From Prorocentrum cordatum (taxonomy: Eukaryota > Sar > Dinophyceae > Prorocentrales > Prorocentraceae): 38,075 bases of DNA. This document shows positions 1 to 10,575 of the stretch, in pieces; the stretch's first letter is position 1, and every line of letters begins with the position of its first letter. A model generated the notes under the pieces. It saw only the letters and a list, made by a program, of their open reading frames with translations, ran no database searches and was not told where the DNA came from. The stretch spans positions 122,501-160,575 of the forward strand of contig CAUYUJ010004335.1 of the NCBI GenBank assembly GCA_963575745.1, given 5' to 3'. The translations under genes and the position numbers were made by a program.

Positions 1-179
1 CCATGGCGAGAAATGTGATAATATGCCGTTAAGTTGTGACTGTAATCGGGATACTACGAGAGAGAGGGCTGGCCGGCGGGCGGGCGGGCGCTGTACCTTT
101 TTCCTGATAGGAGCCAAGGCAGCTGCGGGTATGTACATGCTAAGGAAGCTGAGGCTACGCAGGTGTGTGACTAAATCAA
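1..179 (+). repeat. Dispersed repeat, copy 1
   Basis: This segment matches 4063-4218 in the same orientation with short indels. Shared landmarks are the start CCATGGCG, the block GATAATATGCCGT, a CGGGCGGGCG-type GC block, and the end GAAGCTGAGGCTACGCA followed by GTGTGACTAAATCAA. The copy may extend left of the window. It has no credible coding potential. It could be a short non-autonomous element, a solo terminal repeat, or one end of a larger decayed element lying between the two copies. Confidence 0.8.
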
Positions 180-352
180 CTCTCCCCGCGGCCTCCCCGG
201 CGAACTCCACTCGCGCGGCTGGGACACTCAGTGCATAGCACCTCAGTGCCAGGCGGCTCACCTCATCCATTGTGGACGTACTTGAACCGCGATTGTTGGT
301 CTCGAGTAGGTACCTGCGGCATAGCCGTGTTTCCCTCCTCGTTTTCTTCTTC

Positions 353-1503
353 TCACCTCCAACTGTGGTCGTCGCGGCTCCAGCTGTCGTCACCATGCCA
401 GTTGCCTGAGCCCCAGCTCCAAGACGACCACCAGTTCCTGGCACTTCCCTGCCACAGAGGAGAGAAGTCCGTATTGTGCTGCTCCGTGTCGGTGTATGCA
501 CGCCGAGAGTGGGCATCCTCCGTGCGGCGCCGCGTGGTCGTTGCCTCAACGCGCCAGGGCGCGTCCAGCCGGAAGTCTCTGGCTGCGGGCGGTCTCGCGG
601 CCGGTGCGGAATTTGAAGAGGCAGCTCCCGTGCTGTAGGACGTATCCCACTGGGTCGGGTTCTCAGCTCGGCGTCGCCTGGATCCTGACTGATCATCTGG
701 CGCGACTGCTTGGCCTCTTGGCTCCCTTGCCGTCGCTCTCGCTTTCCTTGCCCTTGCCCTTGGCGTCATCCGACATCTTGCTGCCGTAGTGCGGCCCTCA
801 GGCCTCGTAGAATTCGGCCTCTTTGCTCTTTGGACGGACGGCTCACCAGAGGAGGCACCGGCCCCGACATAGTCTGTTGGTGTCCGTGCCCTCGCTTTAC
901 GTGCTTTCGGCATTGGAGCCCTCGGGAATTCCGCCTGCGGCCAGTGATCCTCTATTTCCTTTTCCATGGCAGCTTTCATTTGACTGAGCGGTTCGACTTC
1001 CTTGGCCCCCGGGAACGTTCGGCACCATGCGGACCATCCTACGCCGGGCTCATCATTGTGGCGTTCAGCTGGATGGTCGTTCCAGGCGTCTTCAGGTGCG
1101 CGTTCTGGAACTTGATCCACCTGCGAGCCAACCTCCTTGTCCTCTCCAGCCTGTAGGGATTCTGCGGTACAGTTAGCTCGTCATCTGGGGACGTAGGCAA
1201 CCAGGCAAAGACCGTCATACTATTGCTGTGTAGCGCAGTCTTTCCCTGCAGCGCATTTTCTCTGCGGGTGGTTATGCCTCCAGCGCCAGCGTCCTTCCAC
1301 CTGTGCTGTGGTCTTGCCTGCGCACGGTCGATGTCGGAGCCCGTCCACTTCCTCACCGTAAGGTCAGGGGCATAGCCCTCTCGATCCCGTTTGGCCAGGC
1401 CGATTTCACGGTAGTCAGTCTTCGGCCTGATTGTGTCGGGTTCGGTGATGATAGCGCTGTGCTGCACAGGTGCCCTACATGTAAGGCAACTCAGTGTCCC
1501 CAA
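353..1503 (-). pseudogene. Fragmented minus-strand coding region, unknown product
   Basis: Two overlapping minus-strand frames (1039-1503 and 353-1120) follow the longer open frame at 1491-2366 with overlaps of 13 and 82 bases, each in a different frame. The amino-acid texture looks coding across the joins: a basic/acidic stretch near 1,150-960 (with QVDQVPERAPEDAW) continues from one frame to the next. Near 770-720 a third frame reads KGKGKESESDGKGAKR. The distal end at 353-450 is rich in Trp, Ser and Gly (NWWSSWSWGSGNW), a texture I associate with Gag-like N or C termini of dinoflagellate retroelements, although I cannot name the family. I infer one former protein broken by indels. It could instead be separate exons whose introns I cannot see. 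Function is not assigned. Confidence 0.35.
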
Positions 1504-2366
1504 CCGATTGCGGCAATCGTTGCTGCGCAGGAGGCAGCCATCGTCCCATTCATTAGGCGCGCATAGCGCAGCCTTTTCTCAGTGGAAGCGAGCGCATCAT
1601 CTTCATCTTCGCCGGGTATCCGAAACAGGGCTTGTTGCTGCTTAATCCAGTCGATGCAAACCGTGTCGAAGTCAGGGTAAACTTTGAGCGCAGCGCACCG
1701 ACGGTCATAGACCAACGTCCACGATACCCGAAGACGCTGTATCCCACACACAGTAAGACGCATAATCTGATGAACGTCGCCCCAGTTGGGGCGGAATGTG
1801 GTCGCCAGCGAGCCGCCGTGTTGGATCCAAGCGTCTTGGTTCTCGAAGATGCGGGGCTCGAAAGTGAGCACGTGCGACTCCGAGAGCGGGCACGGATCAA
1901 CCAGACCAAAAACACTGGCATCCAAAACCTGGCCAGCCACCGCTCGCGCCCATCCTCCAGGTCTAAGCCACGTCGGTAGCTCCTCGTGCATCTTGCCGCA
2001 TTCACCTCCCTGCGCTTTCTGGACCAGCCTGACTGCCCCATAAGACCCCCGCTCTGCGTCTCTAGCGACTGGGCCCTTCGGGGCGGTATACGGTCCAAGC
2101 TGGGTAGGTAGACAGGTCAGGAAACGGTATTGCCGAACGCCCTGGAGGTCCCTCTGCGGTGATGCGTTATGCCCGGTCATAGATCTTTTCATCGAGGCAT
2201 CGTCCAATTGGATGACAGGCACCATCGCGGGTACGTTCTTGTCGACATAGTCGTCCCCAGTCGGTTTGCGCCCGGAACTATCGTCCCCATCTTCTGGCTC
2301 GGCAATTGGGTAGTCGTCAGCATTCGTCATGTTCACGCCGAGAATTTGGACAGCATTGCGAGGCAA
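1491..2366 (-). CDS. Hypothetical protein, 291 codons, unrecognised
   Basis: This is an open frame of 291 codons with balanced composition. It has an acidic N-terminal third (EPEDGDDSSGRKPTGDD), a central region with aromatic and hydrophobic residues, and a C-terminal part with WIKQQQALFRIPGEDEDD. The first methionine is at 2366, but a second one 12 residues later (MTNADDYP) is equally plausible. I see no signal peptide or membrane segment, and I recognise no domain. The next minus-strand frames (353-1503) follow directly and may be the same gene after a frameshift. The coding-like texture and the lack of low-complexity bias distinguish it from the many chance open frames here. It could be a decayed retroelement Gag or an exon of a host gene. 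Not named. Confidence 0.4.
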   Translation of the reverse strand: MPRNAVQILGVNMTNADDYPIAEPEDGDDSSGRKPTGDDYVDKNVPAMVPVIQLDDASMKRSMTGHNASPQRDLQGVRQYRFLTCLPTQLGPYTAPKGPVARDAERGSYGAVRLVQKAQGGECGKMHEELPTWLRPGGWARAVAGQVLDASVFGLVDPCPLSESHVLTFEPRIFENQDAWIQHGGSLATTFRPNWGDVHQIMRLTVCGIQRLRVSWTLVYDRRCAALKVYPDFDTVCIDWIKQQQALFRIPGEDEDDALASTEKRLRYARLMNGTMAASCAATIAAIGWGH

Positions 2367-4062
2367 TTAAGCGGGGGCGTGCATTAAGCGTGCCCACATT
2401 TTATCATCGCCCACGTCATCCAACATCTAGACAATAACGGACGCCTCGACCCACCCCCCTTAACTACGGACATGGGCTGCACTGTGCATCGCTGCATTTA
2501 GCTATAAGCGAGCCAAGGCGCCCAATTTCTTCCACGTCCATGCCCGGGTACCACGCAAGCGCGCAGTTCACAGGCAAGGTTCATCGGGATGAGGCGAAAC
2601 TCGGGCGACGGGAGGCAGTGTGGCTCGACCGCGTTGCAGCGGGCGCGCAACAACCAGCGTGCCTTTGCTCCGTCCTCAGCGGACAAGCGTCGCAGGAATT
2701 TAAGCGGCGGATCACCCGCTAATTCACGGGCCCATTCCAGCGTCCGCTTCTGTGGTAGCCGCTGCCTCTCTTCTCTCTATCTGCGAAGGACTGTGGGCCG
2801 GTATCATGATGCTCTTCCAGAGGCCAAGGTGGTTAGCTGCTTATTCGCGGGCTCGCCAGGCTGGGTCAAAGTCGATTTCATTAAGAACTTAAAACAGCTC
2901 GGATTCCCATGGGAACTATTCGACGTTCGGGCCTCGGCCCTCGGCGGTGGCCGCGCGGGCCCGTGTTGCTTCGCGTGAGAATGTCGCCCAGGGGGGTCTT
3001 CAAGTTGCCCGCCGCGCCGCAGGGTTCCGGCAGCTCCTCATGGACGACGAGTTGTCGACCCATTTCGTGTTCCTCCGTGGTTGGTATTCCACTTGCTTGT
3101 TGTTCTCGTTGGAGGCTGCTGCGTCCCAGGTCAGCGCGGCGTTTGGCGAGACCAGGGCTTTCATGCAGACGGGGCACCCCGAGTGCTACGCAGTTGGTTG
3201 GCAAGCCAGGGCGCCCGCCCTTCTGCGCCCGAGTTGCTCGACGCCCTTCCGGGCCCACCTGCGCCAGCGCCTGGGCCGGTGGACGAGTCCCACGCTCCCC
3301 GGCCACAGGGTGGACAAGCGGTTGGCTAACGTGCAGATTCTCTCGGAATTCGTGGTGCCCCGCATCCTCGCAGTCTACATTCGGACCGCATGCAATGGAT
3401 GGGCAATTTCCCGCCGACTCCAAGGACGGGGCTGCTGCGTGCTAATTAGGCTGCAGCGCTTTCGACTCGATCGAGCACTACACCCGTTGCGGGGTCGACC
3501 ACTCGCTTTGCCCCAGATTTCTGTGACTTGTTCGCCCGTCTGCGGAGCTGGCGCTGGGCGCCTTCATCGGGATCGCCGTCGACGGCGCTGAGTCGCGGGG
3601 CAATCCGGCATTGTCACAGGTGGAGTGCTGCGTGCTCCGGGCCTTGGGTCTGCACGCGCTGCACAGGACGCGCGATCAGATGAGGCACGGTTTGGCGCAG
3701 AGTGAGGCGGCGAATCTGTTCAGAGGTTTTGCAATAATCCACGCGCAACCACCCCCGATCGCAAAAAAATCAAAGCCAGGCTTTCTGGGCCGCTCCGGCC
3801 CGCCTTCTCGTGGAGCGCGCGGTCTCCCCCCCTCTTTCCCCTCCCTTTTTCTTCCAGCCCGAGGCGTGCGGGCGCCCAGATTGACAGGAAGTCGTCGGGT
3901 GATGGCCTCCACAGCCATTGAATATCTACTTTGGCTTTGGCTGTGACGGCAAGCGCTTAAGCGGACAGGAATCGTTTTTTCCCCAGTGCGCTTGATCTGC
4001 AGCATCAAGAGAAGTCTCGTGTTCAGGTTCAAGTGGTGGATTGGAGATGTACTTCTTGTAGC
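2367..4062. other. Unassigned GC-rich stretch
   Basis: Open frames exist on both strands (plus 2947-3591, plus 2909-3445, minus 2881-3423), but they overlap each other and carry no motif I recognise. The plus frame at 2947-3591 has the least biased composition, including a central hydrophobic run (HFVFLRGWYSTCLLFSLEAAA), but no start context or splice signals make it convincing. Treat as unassigned, possibly decayed coding sequence. Confidence 0.3.
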
Positions 4063-4218
4063 CATGGCGGGAAGTCTGATAATATGCCGTCAAGCTGTGG
4101 AGGGCCGGCTGGCCGGCGGACGGCGGGCGCTCGCACGTTTTTCCGGATCGCAGCCAAGACAGTTGCGGGCATGAACATGCTCAGGAAGCTGAGGCTACGC
4201 AAGGGTGTGACTAAATCA
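4063..4218 (+). repeat. Dispersed repeat, copy 2
   Basis: This is the partner of 1-179, in direct orientation. It shares the CCATGGCG start and the GAAGCTGAGGCTACGCA...GTGTGACTAAATCAA end, and is about 20 bases shorter through internal indels. It abuts the microsatellite that begins around 4234. Repeat-next-to-microsatellite junctions often arise from element tails, but I cannot show that here. Confidence 0.8.
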
Positions 4219-4233
4219 AATACATTTATATTA

Positions 4234-5457
4234 GGCATGTACGTATGTTTGCATGTACGTATGTGTGCATGCATGTATGTCTGAATGCTTGCATGCATGT
4301 ATGTATGCATGTGTGTATGCGTGCATGTATGTCTGTATCCACGTACGCACGCACGTATGTAGATACGCATGTGTATTTATGTACATGTGTATGTACATGT
4401 GTAAGTATTTGTATGTGCAAATGTACGTGTGTATGTATGCATATGTGTATGTACGTATGCATGCACGTACGCACGTACGCATGTACGTATGTATGCATGC
4501 ATGTATGCATGCATTCATGTATGTATGTATGTATGCATGTATCTATGTATGCATGCATGTGTGTACGCATGTAGTTTAATGCATGCATGTATGTGTGTAT
4601 GTGCATGTATATGTATGTGTGCAGGTGTATGTTCATGCATATGTTCATGACTGTGTATATGTTTGTGTATGTATGTGTAAGCCTGTATCTCTGTATTTGT
4701 GTATTTATGTATGCATGCATGCATGTATATATGCATGTGCTGTACGTATGTGTGTATGCATGCGTGTGTGCATGTACGTGTGTATGTGTATATGTCTGTA
4801 TGTATGTATGTATGCATGCATGCATGTATGTATGTCTGTACGTATGTATGTATGCATGTATGTATGTATGTATGTATGTATGTATGTATGTGTGTGTATG
4901 TATGTGTGCGTGTATGTACGCATGTTTGTACTGCAATGTAATGTAATTTAAGGTAATGTAAGCCAATGTAAGCCAATGTAATGGAATGTCATGCATTGTA
5001 TTGTATTGCAGTGTGATGTATGTATGCCAGTATGCATGTATGTATGTATGTATGTATGTATGTATGTATGCGTGTATGTATGTATGTATGTATGCACGTA
5101 TGTATGTATGTATGTATGTATATTTGTGTATGTGTATCTGTGTATGTATGTATGAATGAAGGAATGCATGCCTATATGTATGAATGTATGTATGTAATTC
5201 ATATGTGTATATGCATGTATGTAGGTGTGTGTGTAGGTATGTGTGTATGTATGCATGCATGCATGCATGCATGCATGCATGTATATGTGTATGTGTGTGT
5301 ATGTACGTATGTATGTATGTATGTATGCATTTATGTATGGACGTACGTACGTACGTACGTATGCACGTATGTATGTATGTATGCATGCATGTATGTATGT
5401 ATGTATGTATGCATGCATGCATGCATGCATGCATGTATGTATGAGTGTATGTATACG
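4234..5457. repeat. ATGT/CATG-family compound microsatellite
   Basis: About 1.2 kb of four-base units, mainly ATGT and GCAT with ACGT variants. It is interrupted at about 4932-5025 by a five-base family (AATGT, AAGCC). Because four and three are co-prime, the repeat translates as a 12-base cycle without stops. This gives long false frames on both strands, such as Tyr-Ile-His-Thr repeats on the minus strand and Met-Tyr-Val-Cys repeats on the plus strand. I do not regard these as genes. Confidence 0.95.
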
Positions 5458-5660
5458 AAAAGAGGTGGAGTGGCATACGGGACGGCCGCTGGTGTCCCGA
5501 AGGGCGTGCACCAGCCCAGAAAGAGCCCCGCGAGGCCCCCAAATCTGGCCCAGTAGGCTCCCGGAGAGGTGCTTGAGAGGACTGGTGGCGCTCGGAAGCC
5601 GAGCGCGTGAAAGGAGGGTCGTTTTGGGATGGAAGTGGTGGCAAGAAGGCGCCCCGGCCA
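5456..5660 (+). repeat. ~205-base dispersed repeat, copy A
   Basis: It matches 6216-6428 in the same orientation with scattered substitutions. Shared blocks are GAAAAGAGGTGGAGTGGCAT (GAAGAGAGGTGGAATGGCAT in copy B), CAGCCCAGAAAGAGCCCCG, GGCTCCCGGAGAGGTG, GCTCGGAAGCCGAGC and GGAAGTGGTGGCAAGAAGGCG. The internal GCTCGGAAGCCGAGC is a small palindrome-like hairpin. Copy A begins exactly where the microsatellite ends. Confidence 0.85.
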
Positions 5661-6215
5661 CAATTTACTTGAACGCCCCTGAGGGGGCAGACACCGCCGC
5701 ACCAGTTTTTGTTGGAAGCCGGAGTTTCTTTTTGGGGGGGTTCAGCACGGCGCCGGAGGGTCCAAGAAGACGCGAAGAAGAGCCCAAGAATATCCCGGGG
5801 CCCCGGAGGGCCCCAAGAGGGCCCGAAAACGGGCGAAAAGGGCGCCCAAAGGTGTCGAAAACGGCGGAGGAAATCGAAGATGGATACAGAGAGGCAGCAA
5901 AGAGCATCGCCAGTTAGTTTTGGGGCCTCGCTGGGGCTTCCAGGGACCTCCTGGGCGCGCCCAAGACCGCTCGCGACAGCACCAAAAAATGAGTCCAGAC
6001 GGGCGTGGAGGGTCTCGAGGCTGTCAGGGCAGCCGCCGAGAGCATCCGCAGGTTCCAAGATGGCCGCAAGAGCCCGCGGAGATACACGGGAGCTCCAAGA
6101 GATGTGCCAGGAACAGCCCGGTAAGGACAGAATCGTCAAAATCCGATATGTTTTACACATTTTTTTGTTTTTTGTTTTTTGTTTCTCTTCCTTGTTGGGG
6201 GTTTCTGGTGTATGG
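5661..6215. other. Unassigned, with minisatellite-like G/C blocks
   Basis: The segment lies between the two ~205-base repeats. From about 5795 to 5850 it carries runs of GGGCCC and CCAAGAGGGCCC, which read as the reverse complement of the CTTGGGGCC-type units at 6660-6980. I find no credible gene. The T-rich stretch near 6155-6195 resembles a polypyrimidine tract but has no clear exon after it. Confidence 0.5.
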
Positions 6216-6428
6216 GACTCGAAGAGAGGTGGAATGGCATCCGGGGCGGCTGCTGGTGGCCTGAAGGGCGGTCAAGATCAGCCCAGAAAGAGCCCCGAGA
6301 GGCTTCCCAAACGGGCCCAGCAGGCTCCCGGAGAGGTGTCTGAGAGGGCTGGTGGGGCTCGGAAGCCGAGCACGTGAAAGGGAGGTCGTTTTGGGTCGGA
6401 AGTGGTGGCAAGAAGGCGTCCTGGCCTC
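6216..6428 (+). repeat. ~205-base dispersed repeat, copy B
   Basis: Second copy of the unit at 5456-5660, same orientation, sharing the CCCAGAAAGAGCCCCG, CGGAGAGGTG and CTCGGAAGCCGAGC blocks. Spacing between copy starts is about 760 bases, so this could be a larger tandem unit of which only one part is still recognisable. Confidence 0.85.
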
Positions 6429-6655
6429 AGTCCGGGCCTATGGGCCGGCGGAGTGAGCAGGCCGCGGGGGGGACGGGTTGCCAGGGCTCTGAGGAAGGGC
6501 ATGGGTACGAGGAGTGCGTGGGCAAGGGACTGAGGGGAAATCCTTCGTGCAGACCATGCGGCGGAGATCTCACACGCCGTGCCTGGTGGGGCGGCGGATC
6601 GCTTCGCTCATTCCGTCGGCCCTTGTTGAGCCATCGCAGGCGTTTGCCTGCGCGT

Positions 6656-6985
6656 TCGTGGCCTCTTGGGGCCATTTGGGGGCCTTTTGGGGGTTCTTTT
6701 TGGGCCTCTTGGGGGCCTCGTGGGGCCTCCAGGTGGCCTTCTGGGCTCTCTTGGGGGGCTCTTGGGGGCTCTTGGGAGCCTCTTGGGGCGAAAGGCTCTT
6801 ATTGGTGCTTCGTGTTTCCCCTCTTTGGCCCCTCTTGGGGCCGTCTTGGGGCCCTCCTGGGCGATCTTGGGCGCCTCTGGGGCCGTTTTGGGGCCCTTCT
6901 GGACCGTGTTGGTGCCATCTGGGGGGCCTCTCGGGCCGTTTTGGGGCGATCTTGGGGGCTCTCTGGGGCCATCTTGGAGCGTCGG
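6656..6985 (+). repeat. Degenerate CTTGGGGGCC-type minisatellite
   Basis: About 330 bases are built from variable 9-15 base units of the form (T)CTTGGGGGCC or TTTTGGGGGCC. The units differ in length, so no fixed reading frame is kept. The strand asymmetry (G and T on plus, C and A on minus) gives Gly/Leu/Pro-rich open frames on plus and Pro/Arg/Lys-rich ones on minus. I treat these as artefacts of composition. Confidence 0.8.
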
Positions 6986-8197
6986 AATTTGTCGTCGCCT
7001 CTCACCTCTGACAAATAGCACAATGCGGAGCACTCGCTTTGGCCTTACAAGTGCACTTGACTCCCGAGCACATGATACCATGCGGGTCACACGCGCGCGA
7101 ACGTTTCAAAAGACTTTCGAAACCGTTGGTGTTCAAACGATTTCAGACAAAGGACACCACTAACGAAACAACATTGGTTTGTTCAATCATATGCTAACAT
7201 TTTTCTGTGCGCAAGTCAGAAAACAGGAAGAGGAGGTGGAGGAGGAGGTGGAGGAGGAAGAGGCGCCCTCGGAAGGGTGGGGGCCCAGGCTCGGACCACC
7301 CAGAGCCGCTGCGCAGCTTACTGCGCAGCCGCCCATGGACACCTCTCCTCTCTGCCAACAAACCTGCCGTCGTCTCCGCCGTTGCCTTGGTCCCCTCTCT
7401 TCTCCTCCCAGCTGCCTCGTCAGGAGGAATGTTTACACTCCTGCCCATACGCACGGCTTTTGGCCAGGTTAGAGGGGGCTTTCGACGGTTTCAGTCGCTG
7501 ACAGACAGGCAAGTAGAGAGGATGCCCTGGGTTTCGTGTCGCTGACCGGTCCGCGGCTGGGGAGGCGCGGCACGACTCCAACGTCAACCTTCTCAGCTTA
7601 CCAGGAGTCCCAGCGCCAACTCGCTATCGTTGCACTGCCCCTTTGCAACTCAGAGGCCTCTGACTGTACGTAGTGTAAAGCCGACTAGATGCAAATGCTG
7701 CTTCCAGTTCACCGGCAAGCCCTACCAGTTCTTCGCATCGGCGAGGCCTTCGTGGCACCCAGCCGCGCACACGCCCGAAGCGGGAGTGGATCTTCAGGCG
7801 GGAGGAGGTGGCACGGAGAAGCAGGAACAAGTGGGAGCAGTTTGAGGGTGAAGGCGCGACGGCGGGGAGGGGTGCGGGAAAGCGTGCTGCACCTGTCTGA
7901 TTCCGCAGAGGCAGGAGAGAGACGTACATCATCTTCAGCAGATGCCGCGGAGGGACTGGGTATAGGTCAGAGGGGGGAACGCGAAGAAGTTGGGTGGCTT
8001 TGGCCCATCGGTCGGGGCGGTCGAGAGGGCTCGCTTGGCGCTTTAGGGTGGACTAGGCTGGTTTGGTTAGGATCGGAGGAAAGAGGATGAGGAGGGCGAT
8101 GAGGAGGAGTTGGAGGTTACACAAGCATCGAGGGGGCGTCTGTGACCAAACACCGCTCGGCAGATACGGAAGGCCGCACACCTGCAGCTGTGGGGGC
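6986..8197. other. Unassigned, with short GGA run
   Basis: No recognisable gene. A GGA-rich run lies at about 7226-7262. Several short frames occur on both strands without motifs or start context. A T-rich stretch ending in GCGCAAG near 7215 precedes the GGA run, but I do not call a splice site from it. Confidence 0.4.
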
Positions 8198-9200
8198 TCA
8201 GAAGAACACCCACATGGCCTGCCTCGACCCCACCTTGGACCTGCAGGCACGAACGCCGATGGGCGTCAGCGCTCCTGGGTGGGCCAGACCGAAAGCTTGG
8301 CCCATGTGGCCGCCCTCCAGCGCCGCGAGGGAGTCGTCGGCGAGGACGGACTGGCCCTTCAGGAGAGGAGACCACCGGCCGTGCGGAGGTCGAGGAGGAG
8401 GCTCTGGACGTGCACGATCACCTGCCGCTCCTCCTCTTTCTCCAGGATGCCAGCGCACGATCGCGCCATGCCAGCCCCGGCGAGGGCGAGCAGGTCGCTG
8501 GGCGTCGTGCCCGACCGAGTGGACAAGGCACCCGCCCACGCCTGCCAGGCGGTGTCCAGACGCGGTACGGCCGCATTGCCACGCGCCCCCCCCTGCATCG
8601 GTCGCCGCCGCAGCCGCCTGCCCTAGAGATGCCGAACAGGCGCGCGATGCGGCTGCCGCGCCGTCGCCACGCCGCCGCCGCGCGCGATGGCACCACACGG
8701 AGGAACTGCAACCAGCCCAGCTGTCATCGGGCAACTTGGAAGTGGTCGAGCCGCCCCGCCCTCCACCACAATGCGATCGGAGGCAGCCTCCTCAGCACCA
8801 GCTCCGCTGCGTCGCGCACGTCGGCGGCGCGGCCGTGGCACAGTGCCCACGCCATTGGGCGGTCCAGGCGCCGCGGGATCACGAGGAGGGGCTGCAGGCG
8901 GCTCTGCGCGAGGCGGGAACTCCCTCCGCCCTGGCGGCGTTGCCACCGCCACGCCCGCGCCGCCGCCGCCTCGAGGGGGCCGCAGAACCAGGCGCTCGCA
9001 GGGCAGGCGCCGCAGCGCGGCCGCGAAGCGCAGCCGCCGCAGCGTGCAGGAGGTCCTCGGTGGATCTCAGGAGGCGCACTCCCGCAAAGGAATGCCCCGA
9101 GGTCAGCACTGACGCCGCGGAGCGTGCCCAGCGTCTCTAAGCCACGGGCGTGGCCAACCCAAGGGCGGCCGCGGCCAGCGGCACAGGGATGAACCAAGAT
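8198..9200 (-). other. GC-rich region with open frames on both strands
   Basis: Long frames overlap on plus (8142-9140, 8410-9192) and minus (8198-8734, and a frame from about 9200 to 8724). The minus frames look slightly more protein-like, with stretches such as DVRDAAELVLRRLPPIALWW (8,800s) and SVLADDSLAALEGGHMGQAF (8,300s). The plus frames are dominated by Arg, Pro and Ala. No domain is recognised. Very GC-rich DNA yields few stops, so open length alone proves nothing. If a gene is here, I would look on the minus strand first. Confidence 0.2.
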
Positions 9201-9228
9201 GGGTATTATGAAACTACAGGGAGACGGA

Positions 9229-9988
9229 GGAGGAGGAGGAGGAGGAGGAGGAGGAGGAGGAGGAGGAGGAGGAGGAGGAGGGGAAGAGGAGGAGGAGGAG
9301 GAGGACGAGGACGAGGAGAAGGAGGAGGAGGAAGGAGGAGGAGGAGGAGGAGGAGGAGGCGGAGGCGGAGGCGGAGGCGGAGGCGGAGGCGGAGGGCGGA
9401 GGCGGAGGCGGGAGGCGGAGGCGGAGGCGGAGGCGGAGCGGAGGCGGAGGCGGGGCGGGGCGGAGGCGGAGGAGGAGGCGGAGGCGGAGAGCGGAGGCGG
9501 AGGCGGAGGATGATGATGATGAGGAGGAGGATGAGGAGGAGGAGGAGGAGGAGGAGGAGGAGGAGGAGCAGGAGCAGGAGCAGGAGGCAGGCAGGAGGAG
9601 GAGGAGGAGGAGGAGGAGGAGGAGGAGGGGAGGAGGCGGAGGCGGAGGCGGAGCGGAGGGGCGGAGGCGGAGGCGGAGGAGGAGGAGGATGAGGAAGAGG
9701 GAGGAGGAGGAGGAGGAGGAGGAGGAGGAGGAGGAGAGGAGAGGAGCGGTAGGGAGGAGGCGGAAGAGGAGGAGGAGGAGGAGGAGGAGGAGGAGAGGAG
9801 GAGGAGCAGTAGGAGGAGGAGGAGGAGGATGAGGAGGAGGAGGAGGAGGAGGAGGAGGGAGGAGGAGTAGGGGAGGAAGAGGAGGAGGAGGAGGAGGAGG
9901 AGGAGGGGGAGGATGGAGGAGGAGGAGGAAGGAGAGAGGAGGAGGAGGAGGAGGAGCAGAAGGAAGAGGAGGAGGAGGAGGAGGAGGG

Positions 9989-10020
<32 letters not shown>

Positions 10021-10055
10021 GGAGGAGGAGCAGGAGGATGAGGAGGAGAATGACA
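9229..10055. repeat. GGA / GGAGGC purine-strand microsatellite
   Basis: About 830 bases in which the plus strand is almost purely purine: GGA units, a block of GGAGGC and GGC variants (about 9358-9510 and 9635-9690), and minor GAT and GCA variants. It gives Gly/Glu/Arg frames on plus and Pro/Ser/Leu frames on minus, none of them a gene. Such tracts can form triplex or G-quadruplex structures and are hard to assemble, which fits the N gap shortly downstream. Confidence 0.95.
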
Positions 10056-10059
10056 CATA

Positions 10060-10400
10060 CGAATAAGCACACTTACCATATTCATAAGACGACTCGCGCT
10101 ATCAAAGGTACTAATAATTGTTAGTAGTGGCACTATTACAAGTAACATCAATGATGCTAGGACGACGAATATTACTACTAGTACTAATACCTAATTATAA
10201 CATGGATCATACTAATGCCATTTTTACTACTCGTACTACCACTCGTACCATGAATACTCATTCTAATATGAAGAAAAGCTGCCAATACTAATACTACCAA
10301 TACTCATACAATTTCGTATACCCCACACACTACTACTAATACTAATTCGACTATGAATAATCGTAAGAACAATGCTACTACTACTATAATAATAAGGCGG
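10060..10400. repeat. AT-rich decayed ACT/ATA trinucleotide stretch
   Basis: A sharp change to AT-rich sequence made of degenerate three-base units (ACT, AAT, TAC, CGT), for example ACTACTAGTACTAATACC near 10173. It reads as an old trinucleotide microsatellite with many substitutions. It sits between two purine tracts of the opposite composition. No gene is visible. Confidence 0.7.
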
Positions 10401-10475
10401 AGGAGGAAGAGGAGGAGGCGGAGGAGGCGGAGGAGGGGGAGGATGATGAGGAGGAAGAGGAGGAGGAGGAGGAGC
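10400..10475. repeat. GGA-type purine tract before the gap
   Basis: The GGA/GGC microsatellite resumes and runs into the string of Ns. The true length at this point is unknown. Confidence 0.85.
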
Positions 10476-10575
10476 NNNNNNNNNNNNNNNNNNNNNNNNN
10501 NNNNNNNNNNNNNNNNNNNNNNNNNNNNNNNNNNNNNNNNNNNNNNNNNNNNNNNNNNNNNNNNNNNNNNNNNNN
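10476..10575. other. Assembly gap, 100 Ns
   Basis: Exactly 100 N characters, the conventional placeholder for a gap of unknown size. It is flanked by GGA microsatellite on the left and by a tandem-duplicated unit on the right, so the gap was probably caused by repeats. Confidence 0.99.

Noticed and set aside
4226-6160. 644-codon minus-strand open frame, His/Thr/Tyr/Ile-rich
   Set aside because: Most of it is the translation of a four-base microsatellite that cannot contain stops in this frame; the rest is unrelated repeat sequence.
8724-10151. 475-codon minus frame and other long Ser/Leu/Pro frames
   Set aside because: They are open because the GGA/CCT tract has no stops. Only the part before about 9200 has any protein-like composition.
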